This document shows positions 10,661 through 21,215 of a DNA stretch of 64,000 bases, piece after piece. Positions within the stretch are counted from its first letter, which is position 1; every line of letters begins with the position of its first letter. This stretch comes from Akebia trifoliata (lineage: Eukaryota > Streptophyta > Magnoliopsida > Ranunculales > Lardizabalaceae). Below the pieces are notes generated by a model. It did no database searches, had not been told where the DNA came from, and saw nothing but the letters and a program-made list of their open reading frames with translations. The translations under genes and the position numbers were made by a program. The DNA is taken from NCBI GenBank assembly GCA_017979445.1, contig CM030708.1, positions 30,289,613 to 30,353,612 of the forward strand, written 5' to 3'.

Positions 10661-10850
10661 ACCCGCCCATGGGTTGCCTATGTGGTAAGAGCGAGCATGT
10701 GAAGTGTGGGTTAGGCGCACGTCACGGGTTCGATTCCCCTCTTGGATTTTCTCATAATTTAACTGGGGGACCATGGCGGTGGGTTGCTGTGGTAGTCCTC
10801 CCCGAGATTAATCATGGTGCGCATAAGCTGGTCTGGACACTCGGTTAGCA
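10661..10850 (+). mobile_element. tRNA-derived SINE, Au-SINE-like
   Basis: A tRNA-like head with A box (GGTTGCCTATGTGGTAAGAG) and B box (GGGTTCGATTCCCC). The body ends GCGCATAAGCTGGTCTGGAC then ACTCGGTTA, a tail sequence typical of plant Au-type SINEs, then an A run. Flanks AAAAAAGACAGAAATAAAA and AAAAAAGACAAAAATAAAA form the target duplication. The empty site is in A3 at about 24266, where AAAAAAGACAGAAATCAAAA is single. About 190 bp, no coding capacity. Confidence 0.8.
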
Positions 10851-11523
10851 AAAAAAAAAGACAAAAATAAAAAAAAAACAATTTTAATTTTAAAATTAAC
10901 ATTTGTTGTATGTTCTAAAAGGTAGGGGAACGTGCTGTGCATGTGATGGTAAGTAATAGCATTTCTTAAATTTATTTTATGAATGATAGAGCTCTTTTAG
11001 TTAAAAATAAATGTGCGATTAATTAATTAATATATATATATATATAATTTTTTGATCAATTAGATAGTTAAATATGATATAATTAAAAGGTTGTGAGAGG
11101 CTTTTGTTGGTTCATCAGACACCTCTCCCTCCCATGTGAACAACTTTCGTTCTATTCAATTGTGACAGTAAAAGGGCCTCACAACCATTGGCATCGTCAA
11201 CATTACAGGGAGGTTGTCGCATCATTTATGATAAGTAGGATATAAAGGAATTTCAAGCTATAGCAAATAATATTAAGTATATCCTTATTAAATTTTTTGT
11301 GTGTCTTCTTTCTTCCTTAGTTAATTTTTCTAATTTTACCAAAAGAGCTTAATTGAGTAATTATCCATAAGAATAACTTATTTTCACTCATTTACATCAC
11401 CGAACGTTGGACTATTGGGTTGATACATTGGAATAAGGTGTACTGCAATACATCAAATCACTTTCTTACGAAAATTTGAATAGAGATATCTTTAGAAAGA
11501 TTTGATCATTATCTTGGGTTTTC

Positions 11524-12842
11524 CAAATTCTGATGGATTATTTGCTTCAAAATCTGCTTTGGAGATCGTTCGGGCGCATCACAAAAAAAATCAGAAATGG
11601 AGTGTAATCTGGAGTTTGAAATGCCCTCATAAAATGCAGCTTTTTGGGTGGAAACTTGTTCATTGCATGTGTCTTTTGGATGAAGTTAGAAAACGGAGAA
11701 ACTTGTCATTGGCATCTATTTGTTCTTTATGTCAGTGTGGGGAAGAAACCTTCCAACATCCTTTCATGGATTGCAAAATTACCAAGGAAATCTGGCGTCA
11801 TTTGGTTGCTAATTATGGAGGTCACATCCCACACGGTGGTGCTATATCTTTCATGTTGTTATAGGGCTTCAATTCCTATGATTCTCGGGTTAGCTCAATT
11901 CCTTGGCTAATAAACTGGAAAATCTGGTTGGCAAGGAACTTAGCAATTTTTGAAGGGCTCCAACTGAATGCCAAGGCAATTATTCATTCTCCTCATTATC
12001 CTATCAGGCATTGTCTTATTTCGATAAATGGGAAAGACCGCCAATGGGGTGGGTTCTTGAAATTGAATATTGATGGTTCGAGTCTTGGCAATCCAAGCCA
12101 TATTGGGGTGCATTATAGTAACTCATGTTTGGAGAGAGGCGAATGCTGTTGCAGACGCGCTTGCTGCTGCAGCAATTCATAGTCAACAGTCGATGAAGTT
12201 CATGCGAGTAATGGAGTTACCTATTAATGTTAAATATGCTTATACTGGAGATAAGCTTCAAATGCCTCAATTTCTTTTTGTATATCATTAGGGTCTGCCC
12301 TATGTACAAATTTCCACATATATAATATAAATCACCTTGCTTGGTTAGAAAAATAAAAAGGGGCTGGTTTTATTTTTCGTGATATGGAGGGTGAGTTGAT
12401 CAAGGCGGGATGTGCTTATTTGGGTCTTGGCTCGAATAACTTTGCAGAATTCAATGCTCTCTTTTCAGGCTTTGAGCTTATCCTTCTTTATGGCGTTAAA
12501 CTATTGGTTGAGACAGATTCAAGTCTTCTTGTTAATGCGAAGGTGAGAATCACCCTTGGATGTTGGAAAGTTCACTTTACAAGTCTTTATCTATTTTGGC
12601 TCAGATAGAAAGGGATATTACACATGGCTTCAGGGAGGCAAATGGGTTAGCGGATGCTCTAGCTGTTTTTGCTTCTACATCTAAAACGTCTTTTATTTTA
12701 TTTTATTCAGTAGATCATCTGCCTTTATTGGCTCGCAAGGAGTTTGTTGGGGTCAAATCAGTTCTTCCAAACACCAGGCGTATGTAATTTTTTCTTCTCC
12801 CTTTTTTCTTTTAATAAAATACTTGCTTGCTTATAAAAAAAA
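11524..12842 (+). mobile_element. 5'-truncated LINE (L1-type) fragment
   Basis: The insert is bounded by a 16-bp target duplication: ATTATCTTGGGTTTTC at 11508-11523 and ATTATCTTAGGTTTTC at 12843-12858. It ends in an A run (12834-12842). Sister blocks show the empty site (for example 24350). The first part (11520-11830) encodes a reverse-transcriptase zinc-binding domain (WSLKCPHKMQLFGWK; CSLCQCGEETFQHPFMDC). The second part encodes an RNase H domain with LNIDGSSLGNP, AEFNALFSGFEL and LLVETDSS. The RNase H is split: after NPSHIG a 250-bp piece coding another RNase H C-terminus (WREANAVADALA) intervenes before the sheet resumes. Frames are broken; it is dead. Confidence 0.85.
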
Positions 12843-13082
12843 ATTATCTTAGGTTTTCAATGAATTACAATCATGTTTTTATAAAGATAATGTCTATCCT
12901 AATCTTTGTAAGATTGTGATTTGGCTTATATTAGTACACCTTATTATAGTGCATTATCTTAAAACTCTAATGAAAATGAATTCGTTTATGATGCCACCTT
13001 AGTGTCAATTTTCTTATCAATTTGATACTAACATTCGCTTATATATGCCATCTTGTCAATTCACTTCTTACTGCATGATTTG

Positions 13083-13918
13083 CTCGCATTAAATCAACTC
13101 TCCCCTGCAAAGTTTCCTGCCCTACTGATCCATTCGTACCAATAACCTATGTTGTTACTGCCTTTATTCCAGAATGAGTGGCAGTTTTTCCACTCACCCT
13201 GCAAACCATGGATGTTAGACTACACAGAAACAGAATGAATGAAGTACCAAGGGGTAGCAACAGAAGCATCGAGTTCGGTTCTCGCTTAAGATCTCAAAGT
13301 AGCCTCACACATAGGAAGTCCTAAAACCCAAGCTAACGCTTCCCTTGTATATGCCTTAGCTTCTCTTGCCTATTTGGGTCAACTTCAATGGGACCTAGAA
13401 CAAGCTATGACTATCTAAATTTGCTATCAAAAATGTGCCTACCTTATTGGTAATTAAGGTAAACTTGGTCCCAGTTGCATTAATGATAGATAAGCGTGAA
13501 AGCAGAATGTACTACTCGTGCTCAATTGATATGGAGCATCTTCCCACTCCAGCTCCCATGAAAACCAGTTGCGGCAGAAAAGCCAACATAAGAACTAGCT
13601 GAACAGTCTTCAAAGGTTTCAATCTCCTTCCGTGCTTCCAGACATTTTGAGCTCCACATATTCTTGTACTATCAAAAGAGGGATCGATTCCGTGAAAGAT
13701 GGAATCAGTAAATGGAAATCCACTGATATTTCATCTTTGTGAGATTGTCAATTGTATACTGACAGCGTCTTTAGAGTATGTCAAATCAGTATAGCTATCC
13801 TTCTTCTAACACAGCAAGGCAATTTTGATCAGTATCAAAAAGAAGTGGTACATAATTCCTTTCTTGCTCCTTATCTATGCAGAACCATGTGCCATGCAAT
13901 AGAAAATCCCTGAAATTC
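13083..13918. other. unrecognised 836-bp insertion in block A2
   Basis: Sister blocks read TGCATGATTTGTTCAATAAT; here the sequence departs after TGCATGATTTG and returns at AATTTGATTTATTTTTTATA. The insert is less AT-rich than its surroundings and looks gene-derived, but no frame is open for long. On the minus strand 13564-13590 can be read as YVGFSAATG, a string found near the end of legume-lectin domains. That match is short and I do not call a gene from it. It could be a captured gene fragment or part of a larger transposon. Confidence 0.4.
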
Positions 13919-14099
13919 AATTTGATTTATTTTTTATAGAGGTAATTTTAGTTTTGGAAGAAAGTATTATGGTAACAGAAAAGAGAAGTAAAAAGTGACA
14001 TGAATGATATTTGAGTTGGGTTAAAAGACTTATAAAAAGAAATATAATAAACCTATTAATATCAAGTTTATTTTAATATATAGTAATATATATATATAT

Positions 14100-14465
14100 G
14101 GGTCCCGTTCAGCAACAAACATTTTGGAAAAACATTTTTCAAAACATGGGTTAGAGGTTTTGGAATGGGCTGATTTTTGGTGAGGATGATCTCTACGGTG
14201 AGGAGATCATCCTCACAAAAAATCATCCCATTCCAAAACTTCTAGCCTCAGTTTACAAGCTGAAAAATCATGGACCGTCCATTTTTTGTAAATCATTTTT
14301 GATGGGGTAAGAAGTTTTGGATTGGGCTGATTTTTGGTGGTGATGATCTCCTCACCATTGAGATCATACGCACAAAAAATCAGCCCATTCCAAAACCTCT
14401 AACCCATGTTTTGAAAAATGTTTTGCCAAAATGTTTGTCAAAATGTTCGTTGCTAAACATTTCCC
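14100..14465. mobile_element. TA-nested hairpin MITE, GTTCAGCA family, copy 1
   Basis: It begins GGGTCCCGTTCAGCAACAAA and ends, inverted, GGGAAATGTTTAGCAACGAA. Inside are two hairpin modules, each made of GTTAGAAGTTTTGGAATGGG-like and CTGATTTTTGGTGAGGATGA-like arms facing their complements. TATATA repeats flank both ends. No coding capacity. Confidence 0.8.
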
Positions 14466-14481
14466 TATATATATATATATA

Positions 14482-14862
14482 GGGTCCTGTTCGGCACCCT
14501 AAGCTTTACCACACACTTTAACAAACGTGTTTTGACTTACATGGGTTAGAAGTTTTGGAATGGGCTGAGTTTTGGTCAGGATGATCTCTATGGTGAGGAG
14601 ATCATCCTCACAAAAAATCAGCTCATTCCAAAACTTCTAACCCCATCAAAAATGGTTTACAAAAAATGGACGGTCCACGATTTTTCAACGTGTAAACATG
14701 GGGCTAAACATTTCGGAATGGGCTGTTTTTTGGGGAGGATGATCTTCTAATCATAGAGATCATCCTCACCAAAAATCAGCCCATTCCAAAACTTCTAACC
14801 CATGTAGGACAAAAAACGTTTGTTAAAGTGTGTGGTAAAACTTAGGGTGCTGAACATTTCCC
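14482..14862. mobile_element. TA-nested hairpin MITE, GTTCAGCA family, copy 2
   Basis: The ends are GGGTCCTGTTCGGCACCCTA and, inverted, GGGAAATGTTCAGCACCCTA. Outer arms contain CTTTACCACACACTTTAACA, which differs from copy 1. The two inner hairpin modules (AGGATGATCTC...GAGATCATCCTCAC) are shared. It is separated from copy 1 by 16 bp of TA repeat. Confidence 0.8.
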
Positions 14863-14877
14863 ATATATATATATATA

Positions 14878-16232
14878 GGGGGCGGTTCAACGGACGTATC
14901 CAAAATCGGATAAGAAACTGATGTTTCTTGGGCATTGGATGGATGGAAATCAACAGTGCAAATTCGTTTGAATGTCAGTTCAATTGTTAAAAACGAAGTT
15001 TTTGAAAATTGCAAACAACTCCCTCGATTTTTACAACTTATTAAATTAACCCCTTGTTCTCTCTTTTCGTCTCGACAAAACGACTAAGACTTCAGTTCTG
15101 TTTTCGTCTCCATCGAAATACCTCGATTGAGGACTGCTCGCTCGCTCTCTCTCTCTCTCCCCCTCTCCCTCTCGATCGAGATCGAGTCTCTACAGAAAAT
15201 CAAACCCTCATTCGTCCCGACAAAACTCCCTCACGTTAAACCGATTGTTTTCGTCTTCGTCTTGAGTGGAGTGAAAGTGATGTCAAGTTTCACTTTTGTG
15301 TGTGAAGGCGTGCCGTGCGGGCTGTGTGTGTGCATGTGTCTGTGTGACACACACACAAAGAGAGAGAGAGAGAGAGAAATTTGCTGATCTTCCAACGGCC
15401 TTTATTTACTTCCAAACACAAAAATTTATACTTACAAAAAATATGGAATTCCCGTGACCCAGAAATACCTTCCAGCTCATTTGAGAAAAGAAAAAGAAAA
15501 AAAAAAGGTCAACAGCTTCTCCAATGTACATCATTCATAATTGTGAAGAAGGGCCCAACTGAAAAGCTTCCATCAATTACCGGGAAAGCACATAATCATC
15601 ATCTTCGTTGCAAGCCGATCTCCTTGGCTTGCTTTATTCAAAGATTATTCAGATGAAATCTTGATCTTCCTCCAAGGTCATCACAAGGTGAAATAAATCA
15701 CAATAATTTCACATCTCTAATGTTTGCAGTCAATGGACACCACAAACCTTTGGACACTCCTCTTTTGGTGCCATATATATTTAGTTTATCTACTCATGGA
15801 AGTCCTCGTATGGTGAAAATCCACTTGAGGAGTCGCTTTCATATAATGGGGTCTCCCTCGGAGATGACGGAAGCATCTCTCTCTGTTGAGAAGCTGCACT
15901 TGAAACATAACAAAAAAAAAACTATGAAAAAGAGGAGAGAAAGAGAGAGAGAGAGACCGAGTGAGCGAGCGAGTAGTCCGCAGTCGAGGTATTTCGATGG
16001 AGACGAAAACAGAACTGAAGTCTCAGTCATTCTGTTGAGACGAAAAGAGAGAATGAGGGGTTAGTTTAATAAGTTGTAAAAATCAAGGGAGTTGTTTGTA
16101 ATTTTCAAAAACTCCGTTTTTAACAATTGAACTGACGTTCAAACGAATCTGCGCCGTTGATTTCCGTCCATCTAACGTCCGAGAAACATCAGTTTCTTAT
16201 CCGATTTTGGATACGTCCGTCGAACCGCCCCC
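14878..16232. mobile_element. 1.36-kb foldback element with ~300-bp inverted arms
   Basis: It starts GGGGGCGGTTCAACGGACGT and ends with the near-perfect complement (ACGTCCGTCGAACCGCCCCC). The arms match over roughly 300 bp (14878-15180 against 15930-16232), including TAAGAAACTGATGTTTCT, AACTCCCTCGATTTTTACAA and GTCTCCATCGAAATACCTCG. The middle holds CT/GA microsatellites and no credible gene; open frames there follow the microsatellites. TA repeats flank both ends. The long arms, GGG ends and TA-rich flanks are compatible with a non-autonomous Mutator-like element, but no transposase is present to prove it. Confidence 0.7.
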
Positions 16233-16248
16233 ATATATATATATATAT

Positions 16249-16615
16249 GGGAAATGTTCAGCACCAAACATTTTGGCAAAACATTTTTCAAAACATGGGT
16301 TAGAAGTTCTGGAATGGGCTGATTTTTGGTGAGGATGATCTCTACGGTGAGGAGATCATCATCACCAAAAATCAGCCATTACAAAACGTCTAACCCCATC
16401 AAAAATGGTTTACAAAAAATGGACAGTCCACGATTTTTCAACTTGTAAACATAGGGCTAGAAGTTTTGGAATGAGCTGATTTTTGGTGAGGATGATATCC
16501 TCACCATAGAAATCATCCTCACAAAAAATCAACCCATTCCAAAACTTCTAACCCATGTAGGACAAAAATGGTTGGCTAAAATGTTGACCCAAATGCTTGG
16601 TGCTGAACGAGACCC
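16249..16615. mobile_element. TA-nested hairpin MITE, GTTCAGCA family, copy 3
   Basis: The ends are GGGAAATGTTCAGCACCAAA and, inverted, GGGTCTCGTTCAGCACCAAG. It has the same two inner hairpin modules as copies 1 and 2, and the spacer TTACAAAAAATGGACAGTCC. It lies 16 bp of TA repeat after the foldback element. Confidence 0.8.
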
Positions 16616-16620
16616 TATAT

Positions 16621-16735
16621 GGGAAATGTTTAGCATCAAACATTTTGGCAAAACATTTTTCAAAACATGGGTTAGAAGTTTTGGAATGGGCTGATTTTTG
16701 GTGATGATGATCTCTACGGTGAGGATGATCTCTAT
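16621..16735 (+). mobile_element. truncated GTTCAGCA-family MITE, copy 4
   Basis: The left end GGGAAATGTTTAGCATCAAA and first hairpin arm are present. The sequence stops after GGTGAGGATGATCTC and runs into a TA repeat, so the right ~250 bp are missing. Confidence 0.65.
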
Positions 16736-16751
16736 ATATATGTATATATAT

Positions 16752-16940
16752 ACAGTTGACAACCACTTGTCTTATAGGGTTAAAATTTTGAACATGTAAA
16801 CCACTTTTGATGGAGTTAGAAGTCTCAAAATGGGTTGATTTTTTGAGGATGGTCTCTCCACCATGGAGACCATCTTTGCCAAAAATCAAGCCATTTCAAA
16901 ACTTCTAACCTATATAAGACAAGTGGTTGTCAACTACATT
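16752..16940. mobile_element. hairpin MITE, GTTGACAACCACTTGTCTTA family
   Basis: Outer arms GTTGACAACCACTTGTCTTA and TAAGACAAGTGGTTGTCAAC are a perfect match. One inner module is related to the GTTCAGCA family (AGAAGTCTCAAAATGGGTTG / CAAGCCATTTCAAAACTTCT). Truncated or interrupted relatives are at 24779-24842 and 31841-32285. Confidence 0.75.
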
Positions 16941-18415
16941 GTCCAATAATGTCACTTGATGTATCCCAACCCATATATATACTCCAAGGATGCTTTGGAT
17001 CCTACAATATTTTTAATATTTTTGAGTTTGAGTCCTAATCTTTTGCACCCAGGGTGGAATATTGAAACCCTTCTCGCACACCATGGCACATGCCACGTAA
17101 GCCACAATTCCATAGCAAGCAACTATAAATACTACTCATGAACCAGAGTTAACATCCATGTGGATCAGAACCATCAGACTCTACAAAATATGCCAAATCT
17201 TGTGTACTTGAACTTTTTTTTGGCAGCACATGCTCATCATTCTCAATCCGAAGATAGTCATCCAATGGTTTGAATTGATCATACCGATCCAGTTTTCATT
17301 CCATGCAAATACTAGGCATAATCTGTTTTTCCTATGTTATCTATCGGCTAATTATTAATATGTATATATAAAGCTCCGTAGTTTCTTTCAAACTTTAATA
17401 AATGCAGGAAGGCAATGTATCGTCGACTTGAATTAAGGTGTTAGAGAAAATTAATTTTAAAGGATCATGACATCATCAAATGATGCAAGTCTTGGATAAG
17501 AATCTAAAATAATGTGAAACCACCAGAAAAAGAATTCTCAAAGAGAAATTTTATTAAAATTGAAGATAATTTCTACATTGTAGTTACAACTCTTTTTATA
17601 TAACAAAAAAAAAATTCCAACCCTAAAATATGAAAATAGTTCAAAATAACAAAAATTACTAAAAATGGTGAAAAGAATTAAGCATAAAAATCTATACTAC
17701 TTAACCCTAAAAGAAAGGCAGAATCGATTGTGTGTGATTCTGACTTCTATAAATAAAGTTATTTACAAAATATAAATTTTCTAAATTAGAAAAAAATTAC
17801 CTAAAATATGGATAAACGAAAGAATTGGACCTAAAAATAAAAGTCTACGTACAGCAATGGATCTTAAAGATCTTTGTGCTAACATTCAGGAATAGGTCTC
17901 CACAGATGATTTTGACTTCCGTCATTCACATATACAATCAGGCCTTCCGCTTGAACTTTTGGCAATCAAAGAGTTCCATGAATTCTTTTGCCACTTGTCC
18001 TACATCATGTCGGAAAAATATTAATATGTATGTATAAATAAGTATAAGCTCCACAGCTTCTTTCAAACTTTAAGAAATGCAAGAATGCACTATATCATAA
18101 ATACGAATTAAGGTGTCTAAAACAAGTCTTGGATAATAATCTAAAACAATGTGATATCTCACACTGGGTAATTCCTTAACTCTTCCTCGGTCTATTGATA
18201 AGGGTACAAAATGTTCCTGGGAAATTTATACGAAAAAAAAAAAAAAAACCTGTTAGGATAAACAACAACCATACAGATTTTTTACATGAATAGTAACAAT
18301 ACAATGTAGAATAAGTATGAATATGAAGTACCTCTGAATCTATTCAAACTTTTTTTTGTTTATTTATATCTAATAGAATTGTTTGTAATAATTAGAGACT
18401 ACATATATAGGTTGG

Positions 18416-18772
18416 GGGGAATGCTAACGTCCAAAATCTCATGGGGACGTTAGCATTGTCCACCAAATTTACTTACTAATAATACCTCCCCATTTTATCT
18501 TTTAGTGAAAAAAATAAGAGTATGTAAATCTTTTACATAATAAATGCATTGATTATTAATGCATTTACTATAAAAAAAAAAAAAAAAACATTTTAATCAA
18601 AAGATCGAAATACCCTCAACATATGTTATGTAAACGAGCGTTTATTATGTAAAAGACCAACATACCCTTATCTTTTGTACTAAATGATAAAATATGAAGG
18701 GGTATTATTAAAAAGTAATTTGGTGGATAATACTAACATCCCCGTGAAGTCGTGGACATTAGCATTTCCCTA
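18416..18772. mobile_element. hairpin MITE with GGGGAATGCTAACGTCC ends
   Basis: It starts GGGGGGAATGCTAACGTCC and ends GGACATTAGCATTTCCC. Inner arms include CACCAAATTTACTTACTAAT and, inverted, CACCAAATTACTTTTTAATA. TATATA lies at both flanks. Part of its sequence (CATTGTCCACCAAATTTACT onward) is related to the decayed tract near 3720, 19215, 26190 and 40310 in every A block. Confidence 0.6.
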
Positions 18773-18900
18773 TATATATCGTTAAAAGGTAAAATGAAAA
18801 GTACAGATAAATTATTTTTTAATATCCAAACTTGCAGCCATATTTTTTTTGTGGTTCTATCATAGTTTTCAAAATTAAGGTCTCAAATATGATATGGATT

Positions 18901-19043
18901 CGAATAATGATTTTTGACATCCCTATCACAAAATCGTAGATCATTTGCCTTGGGATACACAAGAAAAGATTTATGTTTATGTGTATCCCGAGGCAAATGA
19001 TATGTAGTTCTATGATGGGGCCGCCAAATTATCATGACTCTTC
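18901..19043. mobile_element. short hairpin MITE (TAATGATTTT...TTATCATGACTC)
   Basis: Arms TCATTTGCCTTGGGATACAC and GTGTATCCCGAGGCAAATGA are an almost perfect palindrome around 18975. The outer ends match those of 7190-7708 and 46997-47158. Confidence 0.65.
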
Positions 19044-19524
19044 AAGTTTTTCATTGAAGTGATTTTGCCATTTTCTTATATTCAACCGTTTAAACATAAA
19101 GTCCAATAGTTGGGATTTCTAGGTATCTTGAGAACACAAATCTTGAAGATACATATACCGAGGATAAATCCTAACTATTGGATTATCTATCTAATGTCCA
19201 AGACTTCATAGGATGTTAGAATTGTCCACCAAATTTACTTACTAAAAATACTTCACCCCATTTTGTCTTTTAGTGAAAAAGATAAGATTATGTCAATCTT
19301 GTACATAATAAATTAATGCATTTATTGTGTAGGCATTGATTGCTAAAGCATTTACTACAAAAAAAAAATATTTATATCAAAAGACTAAAATGTTGGGCCC
19401 ACATACAAACAGAAATAGAAGCCTAATTGGTGAGTCCTAGCCATTTGATTGGATCATTTTTCATCATGGGTTTCAAACCTGCATATGGACCTGTTCTTGA
19501 AACCCATGTAAAACTTTAGGATTG

Positions 19525-20763
19525 TGTTCAGTGTAGATTATCAAGAAATATAAAGAACAAAATAAATAAAAAGCTTAGCAAACAAGGGGTTGATCCACAA
19601 TTTCAAGCTTAAAAACGATCATAGTTTAAAGTATAAAAGAAAATTAAAATAAAACTAATCTAAGATGAACAAGAGCAGGATTCATAATGTAAAAAATTAA
19701 ATCAACCAAATCCACTAAAACAATTCATCTCATTAATAAATTTATTTATTTATCATCTCGATCCAATTAATAAAGTTAATGTTATTTGATCGAAAGATGA
19801 TATCTATTAATCCAAATATTTAATCTAAATTATGTGATGATATTTAATAAGACGAAATCAAAAGGGTAAATATCAAATCTCTAACAAAGTATAGTTTAAC
19901 TTGAACTTATGTAAGATTAAATTATCAAAATCATGAGAATAAATATTATATCTAATAATTACTACTTAACAAATTGGTATCACAATAGAGAATTGAATCA
20001 TCATTAGAAACAAATAAAATTATATAAGATGATATTGCTTAGGCTTCATCGACTTCTCTAATAGAGATCTAGCCATAGACCATTGCAAAAATAATAAAAG
20101 TAAATAAAAATTAAATAAAGAAAAAATTGGGAAGAAAGTAATGCTTCTTTTATTAATCTTGACTTTAAACTGGCAAAGAACTCTTTCCATTTACAAAGTT
20201 TGAATAGAAAGTAAACTAAAAACTAAAAACTAAAAACTATAAAAATAATAGAAAACTAAAAAAAATAGGACATGATAAGAGAAGATGATCAAAGCTTTTA
20301 TTTAGTCTCTTATTTATAGAGACTAGATTAGGGTTTCTTTTGACTTTAGAACACTTTCATGTTTTACAAGGATTCTAAACCTTAGCTTACTACGTCACAA
20401 ATCATGCAGCTTCAACATTATACGAATCTCGAGAAAAAAATTGACATCATTGTGCCACCCAAAATGTTCATCGTGCCACGACTCTTGTGGGCCCAATGAC
20501 TTTGGACTTTGGTTAGAGGTCTTGTCTTGGGTTTTGAATCGTAATGTACTTCTCTAATTATCTTGGTTCATCCTTTTGAATCTCATGAATTTGACCTATC
20601 ATAAATAAATAATTGGAATTAATCTAAAAAATCATAATTTATTTAAAAACAATAATAAACATGGACTATCAACGTATTATGTCTATTTAGGGGATTTTAT
20701 GTACTATTAAACCTTAAAATCTATGTAAATAAGGTGTCAAAAACAACTTCTAAGCTCTTGTCA
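19525..20763. mobile_element. solo-LTR candidate in block A2
   Basis: A 1.24-kb insertion beginning TGTTCAGTGTAGATTATC and ending TTCTAAGCTCTTGTCA. Five-base flanks are GATTG (19520-19524) and AATTG (20764-20768). The sister sequence TTTAGGATTGGCTGAATG is uninterrupted near 26515 and 40640. TG...CA ends, an AT-rich body and near-matching 5-bp flanks fit an LTR left after recombination. No gag or pol is present, so it could also be a different insertion. Confidence 0.5.
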
Positions 20764-21215
20764 AATTGGCTGAATGAATCTTATTTTCTATTCAATTAGT
20801 CTAAAGCCATGTCCTTCAGTCATGAAGCATAAAAAAAATCATAAATCGATGGAATTATTCAGAGATGTTAATATGGATAGTTTTGACAATTCAGAGTTTT
20901 CCATGTGGCATTTTTTGAATAGGGTAGGTTCATTCATTGCTCATAGTTAGAGTAGCAACATTTTCTTTTATCATTTTCAAAAGGTGAGACCGCCTACTCT
21001 CATATGTAGAACATGCATGTGGGTATCTGACATGTAAGATTTGACAACTCAACAATAAGTTCAAAGCTTATGCTCCTTACAAGATATGATCAATTTCGAA
21101 CCGTTGGATCTGACCCAATTGAGATTATCAACTATTTATCTCCCCCTTGTTCTTAACAAGGGGGTTTGAAAATTAAGCAAATCCCCTTAGGTTTCTCCCC
21201 ACTTGAAATATAACA

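Larger units (their letters stand above)
9090..20989. repeat. A-type block A2 of the tandem ERF array, expanded by insertions
   Basis: The same order of landmarks as A1 (hairpin, ERF pseudogene, tRNA-like SINE fragment, long AT-rich tail), but stretched from about 4.2 kb to about 12 kb. The added DNA is a SINE, a LINE, an 836-bp unknown insertion, six MITEs, one further hairpin and a solo-LTR candidate, each described separately. Stretches 9941-10250, 10871-11507, 12859-13082, 13919-14099 and 16941-18415 hold only the decayed A-block sequence; I see no gene in them. Confidence 0.7.

Noticed and set aside
10661..10735. Functional tRNA gene
   Set aside because: A and B boxes are present, but the acceptor arm does not pair and a SINE body with A tail follows.
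15127..16064. Open frames of 60-114 aa on both strands
   Set aside because: They run through CT/GA microsatellites and the inverted arms of the foldback element, and have no domain.
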